A DNA stretch of 64,000 nt from contig CM034298.1 in NCBI GenBank assembly GCA_019925795.1, positions 28,635,556 to 28,699,555 of the forward strand, read 5' to 3'. The notes under the pieces are model-generated. The model had not been told where the DNA came from and made no database searches. It saw only the letters and a list, made by a program, of their open reading frames with translations. Position 1 is the first letter of the stretch, and every line of letters begins with the position of its first letter. A program made the position numbers and the translations under genes. This document shows, piece after piece, positions 34,987-46,314 of this stretch. Origin of the DNA: Dendrobium chrysotoxum. Its lineage: Eukaryota; Streptophyta; Magnoliopsida; Asparagales; Orchidaceae.

Positions 34987-36803
34987 ATGGCTCAATTTGG
35001 TAACCGTAACACTACGGAGGGTTATTCCATAACTCGTCCACCTTTGTTTGACAACATACCGTTTGATTTTTGGAAAATACGCATGTCTACCTTTTTACAG
35101 TCTTTAGACTATCGCATGTGGATGTTAGTCCAAGAAGGTTATTCTGCACCGTTTCGTATGTTGAATGGAGTGAAAACTGAACTGTCATTTAATGAATGGA
35201 GCATTGAGGATAGAGAATTTGCACAACTGAATGCTAAATGTCTAAACTGTTTCTTTTGCGCATTAAAATCAGAAGACTATATGCGAGTATCAACGTGTAC
35301 TACTGGTAAACAAATTTGGGACAAACTGTGTATCACGTACGAAGGAACTAGTGAGGTCAAACAATCTAGGTTGAACATACTGTTACATGATTACGAACTA
35401 TTCCGCATGAAACCTAGTGAAACTATAACTGACATGTACACTCGATTCACCCAGATTGTAACATCACTGCATGCTTTAGGAAGAGAGTTGTCTAACTCAG
35501 AAAAAGTAAACAAAATACTACGATGTTTGCCTAGCTCATACGATGCTAAAATCACTGCAATAACTGAGTCAAAAGACCTAAATGTTTATTCTATTGATAA
35601 TTTGCTTGGGTCACTCATTGCCTACGAGCAAGGAGTGAGTCAACGACAAAGTGATGCAGGTAAAAAGAAAAAGGAGTGAGCAGTGGCTTTAAAAGCAAAC
35701 AATTTTGAAAGTGACAGCTCAGCAGCGGAGGAAGATGACGACATAGCTTTGATGACTCGTCAGTTAAAAAATTTTCTGAAAAGAAAGCAGCGCCATCATC
35801 AAAGTAATTGGAACAAAGGTAAGAACTCAAAGTATACAAAGGTTGCATCTGAAACAATTTGCTTTGAGTGCAGAAAACCCGGTCATCTCCGAGCTGATTG
35901 CCCCAACATCAAAACTCATCAAACCAAGGAGAAGGGTGAGGAAAGATCTAAGTTCAAGAAGGGCAAGTTTAAGACTCAGAAAGCTTTTTGGGCCGACTCT
36001 GCCTCAGACTCATCGGAAGAAGAAGCAGAGGAGGAGGTAACAAATCTGTGTCTTATGACTAATGATAATCTTGATCAATCAGATCAAGATGAGGTATGTC
36101 AACTGTCTTACGATGAACTGCTTGTTATTTCTGAAAAAATCCATGACTCGTATAGAAAATTGAAGAAAAAGCATGCTAGTCTTAATACTGAGTTAAGTAC
36201 TTTACAAAAGGAACATGCTAGTGTAGTAAAAATTTTTCTGACTTAGATAGAGATCATATGTCGTTGCTTGATGAATACGATGCATTAAACAAGAAGCATA
36301 TTTAGTTAACCACTCCACATGAAACCTTGAAATCATCACATGTTGAATTAGATAATGCATTTAAGGAACTAGAAGAACTATCAGGGGAACTTAGTAGTAG
36401 TGAGCATGCATTGAGATTCGAATATGCTAGTCTTAACCAAGAGAACAAATTCTTAAATGAAAAACTTCATGCATACGAGAATAACAAAAAACCTCCCACG
36501 TTTGTTGAATTCTTTCAGCCTCCACCATGTGAATCATCTCATTCAAAACCAGCACGGCATGCATCATCCAAACCCAGAAATAGGCACTACCACCCTCGTA
36601 GATTAGTGAACCCATTTCTAGGTGTTAGATGTTATTCTTGTGGCATGCTAGGTCACATAGCTCGCACGTGCTCAATTCACTATAGGACACATCTAGTGTG
36701 GAGACCAAAATCGCAATCATCACAGCATAACATGCATACATTTCATTCATATAAGCATGATGTGGAACCCAAACTCACTTGGGTTCCCAAAGCTAATCCA
36801 TGA
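34987..36803 (+). pseudogene. gag: Sirevirus C gag, lightly damaged
   Basis: About 605 codons. MAQFGNRNTTEGYSI starts the capsid-type core (residues about 10-225). A TGA near 35677-35679 interrupts it after SDAGKKKKE. CCHC knuckle 1 is CFECRKPGHLRADC (35860-35901). A charged, Glu/Lys/Leu-rich coiled-coil-like region follows (LNTELSTLQKEHAS). A 1-base loss in an A/T run near 36230 shifts frame, and a TAG lies at 36309-36311. Knuckle 2 is CYSCGMLGHIARTC (36630-36671). The stop is TGA 36801-36803. Both knuckles keep CX2CX4HX4C, unlike B. The protein packages element RNA in cytoplasmic particles. Confidence 0.93.
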
Positions 36804-36818
36804 TTGACATTGTAGGGA

Positions 36819-36846
36819 TGCTCTCACAAAAGACCTAGTGAGAGCA
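36819..36846 (+). other. gag-pol junction hairpin, C
   Basis: TGCTCTCAC (36819-36827), 10-nt loop, GTGAGAGCA (36838-36846), a perfect 9-bp stem. Its last base is the A of the pol ATG. It follows the gag TGA (36801) and an in-frame TAG (36813-36815) that lies in TTGTAGG. Pol is in the gag frame here. Confidence 0.8.
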
Positions 36847-39800
36847 TGTGGTACCTGGACAGTGGCTGCTCAAGACACATGACTGGAGACATGAAGCAGT
36901 TCGTGACACTGGAGGCCAGGTCAGGAGGCAAGGTAACTTTGGGAGACAACACCACCAGAAAATTGGTGGGCTCAGGTAACATTGGAAATACTAAAAATTT
37001 AATTATTGAGAATGTACTTTTAGTGGATGGTTTAAAGCACAATCTTTTAAGTATAAGTCAACTATGTGACAAGGGTTTTGATATAAAATTTTTGTCTAAC
37101 AAATGCATGATTAGTTTAAATGATTCACTTGTGTTAGAAGGAAAATGTATAAACAATGTTTACATGTTAGACTTGAACTGCATTGAAACCTCAAATTCCT
37201 TGTGTCTGAAAACAATAGTAGATGACTCTTGGCTATGGCATAGGAGACTATGCCATGCTAGTATGAAAACACTTAGGAACATCACTCAGAAAGACTTAGT
37301 TAGAGGCATACCAAAGTTAGACTTTACTAAGGACCATCTTTGTGATGCTTGCCAATTAGGAAAACAAGTTAAATCTTCATTTCATGCAATCAAGGATATC
37401 AGCACCACTAGGCCACTAGAAACTCTCCACATGGACCTGTTCGGACCTATTAGTACAGCCAGCCTAGGAGGGAAGTTGTATGGGTTTGTAATAGTAGATG
37501 ACTACTCTAGGTTTACTTGGGTGAAATTCCTAGCTCATAAGAGTGAGTCATTTGAAGAATTTAGAGTTTTCTCCACTTGGATTCAAAGGAAATTAGGATG
37601 TGTAATTTCAATAATTCATAGTGATCACGGTGGGGAATTTGAGAATGATAAGTTTGAATCGTTTTGTAAAGAGGTTGGAATGGAACATAATTTCTCTGCC
37701 CCTAGAACTCCTCAGCAAAATGGAATAGCAGAAAGAAAGAATAGAACGTTAGTTGAAGCTGCTAGGGCTATGTTAGCTGAATACACTCTCCCTAGATACT
37801 TTTGGGCAGAAGCAGTAAATACCGCATGCTATGTATTAAACAGGGTAAATGTTAGATCCAAACTTAATAAGACACCCTATGAGTTGCTTAAGGGTAGGAC
37901 ACCCAATCTTTCCCACTTACACGTGTTCGGGTGCAAATGCTTCATCCTAATCAATGGCAAGTCACCCTTAGGAAAGTTCGATCCTAAATCTGATGAAGGG
38001 GTTTTCCTAGGCTACTCATCTGTAGGTAAAGCTTATAGAATATTCAATAAGAGAACCCTAGTAGTAGAAGAGTCCACTCATGTAGTATTTGATGAATCCA
38101 ATAAGACATCTGAACCTAATCATGAAGAAGAAGAAGTTGAGGTTATACGAGGAGTAGAAACCATTACCATAGAGACTAGAGCGGAACCTCAGGAACATCT
38201 GCCTAAGGATTGGAAATTTTCTTCTAGTCATCCTAGAGAACTGATCTTAGGAGACCCATCAGAAGGGGTAAAAACTAGGCATGGACTTAGGAAAGAGGTT
38301 AGCCAATCTGCATTTATATCTATGATTGAACCCACGAGTATAGATCAAGCCTTAGGAGATGAATTTTAGATCCTAGCAATGCAAGAAGAGCTGAACCAAT
38401 TCGTTAGGAATGATGTATGGGAGTTAGTCAAAAGGCCTAAAGAGCAAAGTGTGGTTGGAACTAAGTGGGTCTTTAAAAATAAGATGAATGACTCAGGAAT
38501 AGTAGTAAGAAATAAGGCTAGGCTAGTAGCGAAGGGGTATAACCAAATTGAAGGAATAGATTTTGAAGAAACCTTTGCTCCGGTAGCTAGACTAGAAGCC
38601 ATCAGGGTACTGTTAGCTTTTGCTTGTTTTAGGGATTTTAAGCTGTATCAAATGGATGTAAAGAGTGCCTTCCTGAATGGAGTAATCAAGGAAGATGTGT
38701 ATGTGGAGCAACCTCCGGGGTTTGAAAACTCACAATTTCCAAACCACGTGTTCAAACTGAAAAAGGCACTGTACGGGTTAAAACAAGCACCTAGAGCCTC
38801 GTATGAAAGACTTAGTACGTTCCTACTAGATAGAGGCTTTGTAAAGGGTAGTGTGGACACCACCTTATTTTTGAAAAAGGTAGGAGTTGAAGTACTCATT
38901 GTTCAGATTTATGTAGATGACATATTATTCGGATCGACGGAGAAAAACCTATGTAATGAATTTTCAAAAACAATGAGCGACGAGTTTGAAATGAGCATGA
39001 TGGGTGAACTTAGTTACTTCCTTGGATTTAGTGTAAAACAAATGGAAGGTGGAACGTTTCTTAGCCAGTCTAAGTACGTCAATGCTATTTTGAAAAAATA
39101 TGAAATGGACAGTGCTAAGGCTATGAATACACCCATGAGCTCTAATATTCAATTGGATAAAGATCCCAGTGGGAAGTCTGTAGATCAAAAGAGGTATAGG
39201 GGAATAATTGGATCGCTTCTCTATCTGACTGCCAGTAGACCAGACATAATATTTAGTGTGTGTCTCTGTGCCCGTTTTCAAGCTGACCCGAAAGAATCTC
39301 ACATGACTGCTGTCAAAAGAATTCTCAGATATCTTCTAGGCACCCCGAACTTAGGAATTTGGTATCCTAGACACAGCACCTCTTTTGAAATCTTAGGATA
39401 CTCCGATTCAGACTTTGCAGGTTGTAAGGTAGATAGAAAAAGCACTTCTGACACTTGTCAATTCATTGGACAATCATTAGTTTCATGGTCCAGTAGGAAG
39501 CAAAATTCAGTAGACCTATCCACCGCCGAAGCGGAATATATAGCGGTAGGTAGCTGTGTTGCACAAGTGTTGTGGTTAAAACAATAGCTTGTAGATCTAG
39601 GACTACCTGTAGGAACGATTCCGATCATGTGTGACAACACTAGCGCAATTTGCATATCCAAAAATCCAATTCAACACTCACGAACCAAACATATAGACAT
39701 TAGACATCATTTCATTAGAGATCATGTAGCCAAAGGCGATATTGAACTGCACCACGTTGCTACTGAAGATCAATTGGCGGACATTTTCATAAAACCATTA

Positions 39801-39860
39801 GGCTATGACACATTTAGCACTCTACGAACCAAATTAGGTGTCATAGACATTCACGCCTAA
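36846..39860 (+). pseudogene. pol: Sirevirus C pol, one frame with two TAG codons
   Basis: 1004 codons in a single frame, interrupted by TAG at 38367-38369 (codon 508, where B has Trp) and TAG at 39585-39587 (codon 914, where B has Gln). Domains in order: protease (MWYLDSGCSRHMTGD, residues 1-60), integrase zinc region (HRRLCHAS...LCDAC, about 130-170) and catalytic core (HMDLFGPI, HSDHGGEF, AERKNRT, about 195-300), RT (KWVFKNKMND, QMDVKSAFLNG, YVDD at 38910-38921, residue 689), RNase H (YSDSDFAGC, STAEAEY, KHIDIRHHFIRD). It ends GVIDIHA. Every catalytic motif I can check is intact, so inactivation is slight and recent. Confidence 0.95.
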
Positions 39861-40066
39861 TGTAACAAAACAAAAAAAAAACAAAAAAAAAGAAAAAAAA
39901 ATTTGTGGTTGATTTGTTTTTTCTTTTTTCTTCCCTTTTTGGTGTTGTCAAAAGGGGGAGACTTTTCTGTGTGTTCTGTATTATGTTTTTTACTTACTAT
40001 TAAATGTTATTGGTTGTTTATGTTATCACTTCATTTGTTTTTTTCTTGTTGTTTTATTTTTGTTAT

Positions 40067-40102
<36 letters not shown>

Positions 40103-40157
40103 GTAGAACATCTGTCCGTCAGAAAATATTATTTGACACCATCAAAAAGGGGGAGAT
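39861..40157 (+). other. C 3' region with duplicated polypurine tract
   Basis: Two PPT copies: AAAAGGGGGAGA at 39950-39961 (after GTTGTC) and AAAAAGGGGGAGA at 40144-40156 (after CACCATC), the latter one base from the 3' LTR. An AT microsatellite lies at 40071-40098. No env-like ORF. Confidence 0.9.
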
Positions 40158-42126
40158 TGTTGAAATCCAGGATCCCGAGCACTTAATTTTGATGGTGACA
40201 ACTAATACTTACTGAGTACATATAGACTTCCGTTTGATTACAAATATTTAATCTTAGTATATGAGGACTAACATTTTAGGTCAGATGCACACTGCTAAAG
40301 ATTGCTGGAGACTCAAATTGGGTAGAATAGGATGTTGAAGAGTCTGTAATTTTTATTTCTTTAATTTTTCTTTTTGAGTCTGCCACAGAAGCATGCATGT
40401 GAAAGGAGCAACAATGCACACACACAGGGGGAGATTTTTTCTTTTAAAATGATTAATTTTTTTTTAAAACACATCATACTGTACGATCATGGATCGTACT
40501 GTACGATTAATTAAAATACTCAGGCTAACGGCTAATTTTCTAATGTTTATGTTTACAAACTTATCGTACTGTATGATCCATATCGTACTGTACGATAATA
40601 TGTAATTGTGAAACCCTAGCCGCCAGAATAAGTTTGGTAAGTTTTCAAAATTGATTTTCTGAACTGATCGTACTGTACGATACTATTCGTACTGTACGAT
40701 TAATTAAAACTTTCCAAAATTATCTCCCTAATCAGGAAATAAATGTTGGTTTCTAATTAATATGTCGATCGTACTGTACGATCGTATATCATACTGTACG
40801 ACTGACAGAGATGATTTCATTCGTCCCAGAGATCGTACCAGACGAAACCAAGGTTTTATGTTCTGTTCGTCCTGGACGATACTCATATCGTACAGGACGA
40901 TATCAAGAAATGAACTGATCGTACTGTACGACTGGTGGAGTGCTGGACGATTGACAGAGACGATTTTCTTCGTCCCAGTGATCGTACCAAACGATCCCAA
41001 GAAATTTTGAACTGATCGTACTGGATGATATTCCTATAGTACAGGACGATATCATGAAAAACCCTATTCGTACTGTACGATTCAATGAGTGCTGGACGAC
41101 TGACAGAGACGAGTTCTTTCATCCCGAGGTTCGTCCCATAGTTCGTCCCGTACGAACAGTACGAATTAATAGTATCGTACTGTACGATATACATATCGTA
41201 CTGTACGATATGAATAAAATTCGATACCTGTTCGTCTGTACTCGTACTGGACGGAGCTGTAATTGAACTGATCGTACTGTACGATTATAAATCGTACTGT
41301 ACGAACAGAAATGCAAAAGTTGAAATTTTTAGGGTTTTCTGAAGCCTGATATAAAAAACAACTTATTATTTTTCTAAAGAGGTTGTTGATCAATCTTTTG
41401 CTGTGAGAGGCTTAGAGGAAGAAGGGGATTCGTAGAGAGAAGTTTTTGGAGAGATCTAGGGCTTGAGAGAGGAAGGTGAAGGTGAGCTTGAGCGTGAGGG
41501 AGAAGTAGTGTGAGGGGATCACACGGTGGCTCCAAGCTAGCTGCATACTTTGCTCCTCTTGTGGCTTTGGAAACTTCAAGAACGTTCTCGAGGGAAGAGT
41601 CACTTCAAGATCAACATCGCCAAGGTACTCTGCCATCTCCAGGAGGGAGAAAAAGGAGAAGGTCCGCTGCCGTCACTAGGAGGGTGACATAGCGTTTGGT
41701 ATTCCGCCGCACCGAGGGAGGTGAAAGTGAGTATTGTAAAGGCTTCTCCGCCTTGCTGTGGGGGCAAAAGGAGAGTCAACTTTTATTAGTGCAAATCCCG
41801 GAGTAGAGGACTCCGGGGAGTGGACGTAGGTCAAGTGACCGAACCACTATAAAAATCTCTGGTGTGTTTTTTCCTATTTACCGTACTTTACTTTTCATGC
41901 TTTAAATTTGTGTGTTTTAATTTCTTGGTGAAAAATCGGTATTTAAATATTGTAGTGTAAAATCCAAAATTGAACTGTCAATTTCGTAGTTGTGAACGTT
42001 GTATTTGCTTCCGCACGTTAGTCGTTAAATTATGTTTTGAAAATACAAAAAAATTAGAACTCTTGTGTAGGGTTAAATTTTTAAAATACCAATTCACCCC
42101 CCCTCTTGGCGCATCTCGTACTTTCA
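40158..42126 (+). repeat. 3' LTR of Sirevirus C
   Basis: 1969 bp, pairs with 32979-34927. It carries one extra 19-bp palindrome unit near 40681-40700 and 1-bp differences. Leader hairpin chain 41624-41778. Confidence 0.97.
41350..41357 (+). promoter_or_regulatory. TATA box, C 3' LTR
   Basis: TATAAAAA, equivalent to 34151-34158. Confidence 0.7.
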
Positions 42127-43560
42127 ATTTCAAATTTCAATGCTCCATTACTACTCTCCACTTCACATGCCATGTTGTCTAATTTTTTAAAAGCTCATTC
42201 TAAATCAACATGCAAGGTTTCTAATAAATCATGCTTAATAATTAAATCAGAATGCTTTTTGTTCAACTAATCAAATTCAACAAGTAGTGACATGTGATTG
42301 CAATCAACAGTGGAATGATCTTTAAATAAAATTTCATGCTTTTTTTGTAAATTCAGAAATTCTAGTTTCAGGCCAGCATGAGTTTTCTTAAGCTTCCTAT
42401 ACGATGAATAGATTTTTTTAGAAACTTCAAGTAATTAATCGTAAGTAAGCTCACATACCTCTTCTTGATCAGACTAACCAGGATGATCATCAGCCATTAG
42501 ATACAAATTTGTAGTCTCCTCCTCAGCTTCATCTCAGAGGAGTCCGATGTAGAATTTGCCCAGAATGTCTTTTGAATCCGCTTCTTATCCTTCCTCAACT
42601 TGGGTTTCTCCTCACCCTCCTCCTTTCTTGGATGAGCCTTAAGTGTAGGAAAATCAGCCTTTATATGTCCAGGCTTCCTATATTTAAAATAAATAGTATC
42701 AGATGAACCTTTAAAATTTTTACTGGACTTACCCTTGTTCCACTTCTAAAAGTTCTTATGTTTCTTCCTTAAAAAGCTTTTGAATTGCCTAGTGATTAAG
42801 GCAACATCATCGCTATTAGACCCAGAATAGTCAGTGTCGGTATTGTTGGCCTTCAGTGCCACAGTTTTCTCCTTCTTCTTCTAACCTGTATCAAGCTATC
42901 TTTGGTTGACCCCTTGCTCGTAAGCAATCAGTGACCCAAGTAAGTTATCAGTAGAGTAATTGTTCAAATCTTTCGATTCAGTAATTGCAGTTATCTTAGC
43001 ATCAAACGAAGAAGGCAAACATTTCAAAATCTTGTTCACTTTTTCATAGTTTTTAAGTTCTCTTCATAAACCATGCAAAGAAGTGACAATTTGAGTGAAC
43101 CTCGTATACATTTCTGAAATAGATTCAGTATGTTTCATGTGAAAAAGTTCATAGTCATGAAGCAATATGTTTAATCTAGACTGTTTGTCTTCAGTTATAC
43201 CTTTATAAGTGATGCACAATCTATCCCAAACTTCTTTACCAGTTGTATAAGTAGAAACACACATGTAATCCTCAAATTTTATGGCAGAGAAAAAATAGTT
43301 TAAACATTTAGCATTTAGTTGGGCTAAGTCATGATCATCAAAAGTCCATTTAGTGATAGGCAGTTCAGTTTTAACATTGTTAATCATTCTAAAAGATGGT
43401 TCATAGCCATCTTTAACAAGCATCCACATGTGATAATCTCTATAGATTGAAGAAAAGTGGACATGTGAGTTTTCCAAAAATTAAAAGGTATGTTATCAAA
43501 CAATGGTGGTCGTGTAATTGAATAACCTTCAGTAGTATTACAATTACCAAAGTTAGCCAA
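42127..43560 (-). pseudogene. gag: Sirevirus A gag, 5' part
   Basis: The minus strand starts at 43560, where the expected ATG is TTG (plus strand CAA at 43558-43560). The capsid-type core is well kept at 43477-43064: DYHMWMLVKDGYEPS, LNILLHDYELFHMKH, MYTRFTQIVTSLHGL. The first knuckle near 42660-42690 has lost its leading Cys (YFKYRKPGHIKADF-like). The coiled-coil-like segment at 42250-42480 is degenerate. It is cut by the C insertion at 42127 and continues at 32978. Confidence 0.88.
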
Positions 43561-43601
43561 GGATCAAATTCAAAAGTTTTTAAATTTAATTTTTGAATCC
43601 C

Positions 43602-43613
43602 ACTCTGATACCA
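43602..43613 (-). other. Primer binding site of Sirevirus A
   Basis: The minus strand reads TGGTATCAGAGT, one mismatch at the last base, two bases from the LTR. Confidence 0.93.
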
Positions 43614-43615
43614 CT

Positions 43616-45439
43616 TGAAAGTTTGATTGGGATGGTAAGCCCTGATGAACTAGTCCCGAGGTTAACGAAGAGGGGGGGGGGTGAATTGGTTATTTAAAAA
43701 ATTTGTGAGCAACAGGGAAGATCCTTTCCATAATTTGTAGCAGAAATAAGTAAACACAAAAATGAAAAGATCAACTACAGATTTCACCCAAGAAGATAAT
43801 AACAGAAAAGTAAAGTGCAGAAAATAATCAGAAAGAGCACACCAGATTTTATAGTGGTTCGGTCAACTTGACCTACGTCCACTGCCGGAGCCTCCCCTTT
43901 GGGTATTGCACTAAGACAAAAGTGACTCTCCTTCTGCTCCCACAGCAAGGCGGAGAAGCCTGTAAAAAACTCCTTTCCACCAACCCGGTGAGGTAGAGAA
44001 CCTGAACTCCTTTCGCATCCTCCTGAAGCGGGCAGACTACCCGGACTCCTTTCGCTTCCTCCTAAAGTTGGCAGAGAACCTAAACTGCTTTCGCTTCCTC
44101 CTGAAGCGGGCAGAGAACCCGGATCTTCTTGTGAACTATCCTCCCATAGAAAACACCGATAAGATGAGAGACGATGAACGAAGAAGATGACTCTGATCCT
44201 TGCTTGGAGCAACCTTTATGAATCCCTCATAAACCCCCCCTCATAAGATCATCTCTCTCTCTCTCCTAAACTCTTTCTCTCTCTAGGGTTTCTCTGGAAA
44301 GAAAAATGACAAAAGATTTTTCTTGTTGGAAGAAAAAGATATTTTATGGGAGGGCTCAAAATTTGTATTAAATCTTAACTGGTCGGCCAATATAATTCAA
44401 GACGATCACTAAATTATCCTGTACGATTAGTTCAAAATCACATGTATCAGCCTGGACGATCTAGTTCTTCTGGACGATTAGTAGAAAAAAGTTATTCAGA
44501 TCGTCCCATACGATTCTGCGATTATTTGGGATGATTATTGTAAATCAGGAATTTCATCTAGAAGACCACTCTAGTCGTCCAGGAGAACTTGTGCTTGACG
44601 ATCTCAAAATGACTTGATCGTCCGAGATGATATTTCTATCATCCTATACGATTAGTTCAAAAAGTGCCAAAATCATCCGGTTCACAGCTCTGGACGTACA
44701 GGTCAAAACATACTGGATGATTTCAAAATGACTTGATCATCCGGGATGATAAGGGTATGATCGCATACAATTAGTTCAAAATTGGGAATATCGTCCTGCA
44801 CATAACTCTGGACGTACAGGTGATAGTCACTGGACGGTCTGGATTGTTAACACATCATCCCGTACGATCCTGCGATTGTCCAGGATGATATGATCAAATC
44901 AATCAGACCTTAATTACTTTTTTTAATCACCAGACTAATTTAGGTATGATTGTAATTAATCATGTATCATCCTGGACGATCAGATCAAATCTCTTAAAAT
45001 AAAACTTGCCCAACTTGATCTGGCGACTAAGAATTTCTAATTTTAGCCTATCGTCCTGTATGATATTAAGATCATCAAGGATGATTAGGTTAATCAATCT
45101 GACTTAACATTATTGTCTTAATTAGGGTTTCTATTTTCACTAGATTGTCCAGGATGATATGAATAAAAATTGAAAATAGAAACTCTAATTCACTAAAACT
45201 CTCCCCCTGAGTGTGTGTGTGTGTGTAAGGTTACTTAGCTAGGGGATCAGTTACATAGCATTTGACTCAATAAAGATGAAAATAATATATTGGACCTAAA
45301 TTTCAAAACAGACTGACTCGATCTTGGACTTGCTTGAACTTGCAATTGATCATACGTACCTGAAAGATTAAACATGCAACCAAAAATAGAAATGTTTGCT
45401 ATTATCAAAATCGTAACCCTTAAAACCAGATTTCCAACA
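43616..45439 (-). repeat. 5' LTR of Sirevirus A
   Basis: 1824 bp, pairs with 16441-18249. Palindrome array about 44390-45170, leader chain about 43914-44130 (minus strand), CATAAAAT in place of the TATA box near 44340-44350, and a GT/CA run near 45214. Confidence 0.95.
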
Positions 45440-46314
45440 ATTATGGGGTTCTTAGAGTAAATGTTCGGGGGTTATGGATGAGGGGAGACTAGGCTTTAAA
45501 ACTTTCACGGATATGACCAAGGCCTAAAACCATAAATTATGGTTTGCCTTTAGAGCTAAAAATTATTTGCGGGCCAAGTTCATAATTTCTAAGTATTGTG
45601 TTGGGAATCATCCTTTGAATTGTGTTTTCAAACTAGGGGACTCTTTTAACTAGAAACTTTTATGTAATATTAAGTGGGAAGTTAAAGATTTTATTTAATG
45701 GGGTATGTGAGCTAGCAACATATTTTTTTGGCAAGATAAATGGTTGGGTATGTTTTTCATTGCCAATCTTTTATACACTCACTCTACCTCTGCTTGTAAA
45801 GTTAAGGATTTTATTATTAATAAGAGCAGGACTATTGATTTACTTATCAATTTTGTGCATGATTTTCTTATTAAGTTAATTCTCAATATTTCTATTCATT
45901 TGGAAAAAACATGATTACATTTTGTTTAATGGTTTTAATGATGGTAATTTTTCTTATAAGTAAGTCTGGAACTATATTAGGCAAATGCTCCCTTAAGACT
46001 CTCGTTATTCTTCTTTTTGGCATGCTAGCATACCTCCCTCTTTCTCTATTCTCTTATGGAGGATTTTACATAATTACTTGCCTTTGGATTCTATTTTATT
46101 AAGAAAAGGATTTTATATTGTCTCCAAATGTCAATGTTGTTACCATATTAAAAATATGAATCATGTGTTCATTTAGGTTCAGATTGCTATGAAAGTTTGG
46201 CTTCACTTTGACAACATGTTTAATAAGTAATCTTCTGCTCAGTATAATTCTATTGTCAATCTTCTTAAGGAGTGGTTCATCCTAGATAAAGGTCATATTA
46301 GGAATATTCTCCCT
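45440..46314 (+). mobile_element. LINE-2, 3' segment
   Basis: Coding resumes immediately after the A terminus: GRLGFKTFTDM at about 45483-45515, then NYLRAKFIISKYCVGNHPLN, the segment that follows the RT in L1 ORF2. A zf-RVT-like part is near 46110-46200 (CQCCYHIKNMNHVF). Numerous stops. The RNase H and tail are missing because the sequence runs into a truncated LTR of element D near 46315. Confidence 0.85.

Larger units (their letters stand above)
32979..42126 (+). mobile_element. Sirevirus C (Ty1/copia), young, nearly intact
   Basis: 9148 bp. LTRs 32979-34927 and 40158-42126, PBS 34930-34941, gag 34987-36803, pol 36846-39860, a short 3' region with two PPT copies. LTRs differ by roughly 45-55 substitutions by eye (2-3%) plus a 19-bp indel. 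It is the youngest element here. It belongs to a different family from A and B: its U3 palindrome is TCGTACTGTACGA instead of ATCGTCC-N-GGACGAT, and its 3' non-coding region is only about 0.3 kb. Confidence 0.97.
32974..42131. repeat. Target-site duplication of Sirevirus C
   Basis: ATTTC at 32974-32978 and ATTTC at 42127-42131 is a perfect 5-bp repeat outside the LTR termini, within A gag. Confidence 0.97.
16441..45439 (-). mobile_element. Sirevirus A (Ty1/copia), host of the nested block
   Basis: Complete but dead Sirevirus in minus orientation: 5' LTR 43616-45439, PBS 43602-43613, gag 43560-42127 continuing at 32978-32596, pol 32554-29833 continuing at 20075-19783, 3' non-coding 19782-18250, 3' LTR 18249-16441. 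Elements B and C are inserted in pol and gag. Without them and their duplicated bases A is about 10.1 kb. The two LTRs differ by roughly one base in ten in the first 190 bp compared by eye, so A is the oldest of the three nested copies. Confidence 0.95.
16436..45444. repeat. Target-site duplication of Sirevirus A
   Basis: GTTAT at 16436-16440 and ATTAT at 45440-45444 flank the outer LTR ends; four of five bases agree. Together with the resumption of LINE-2 coding across the gap, this fixes both termini. Confidence 0.85.
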
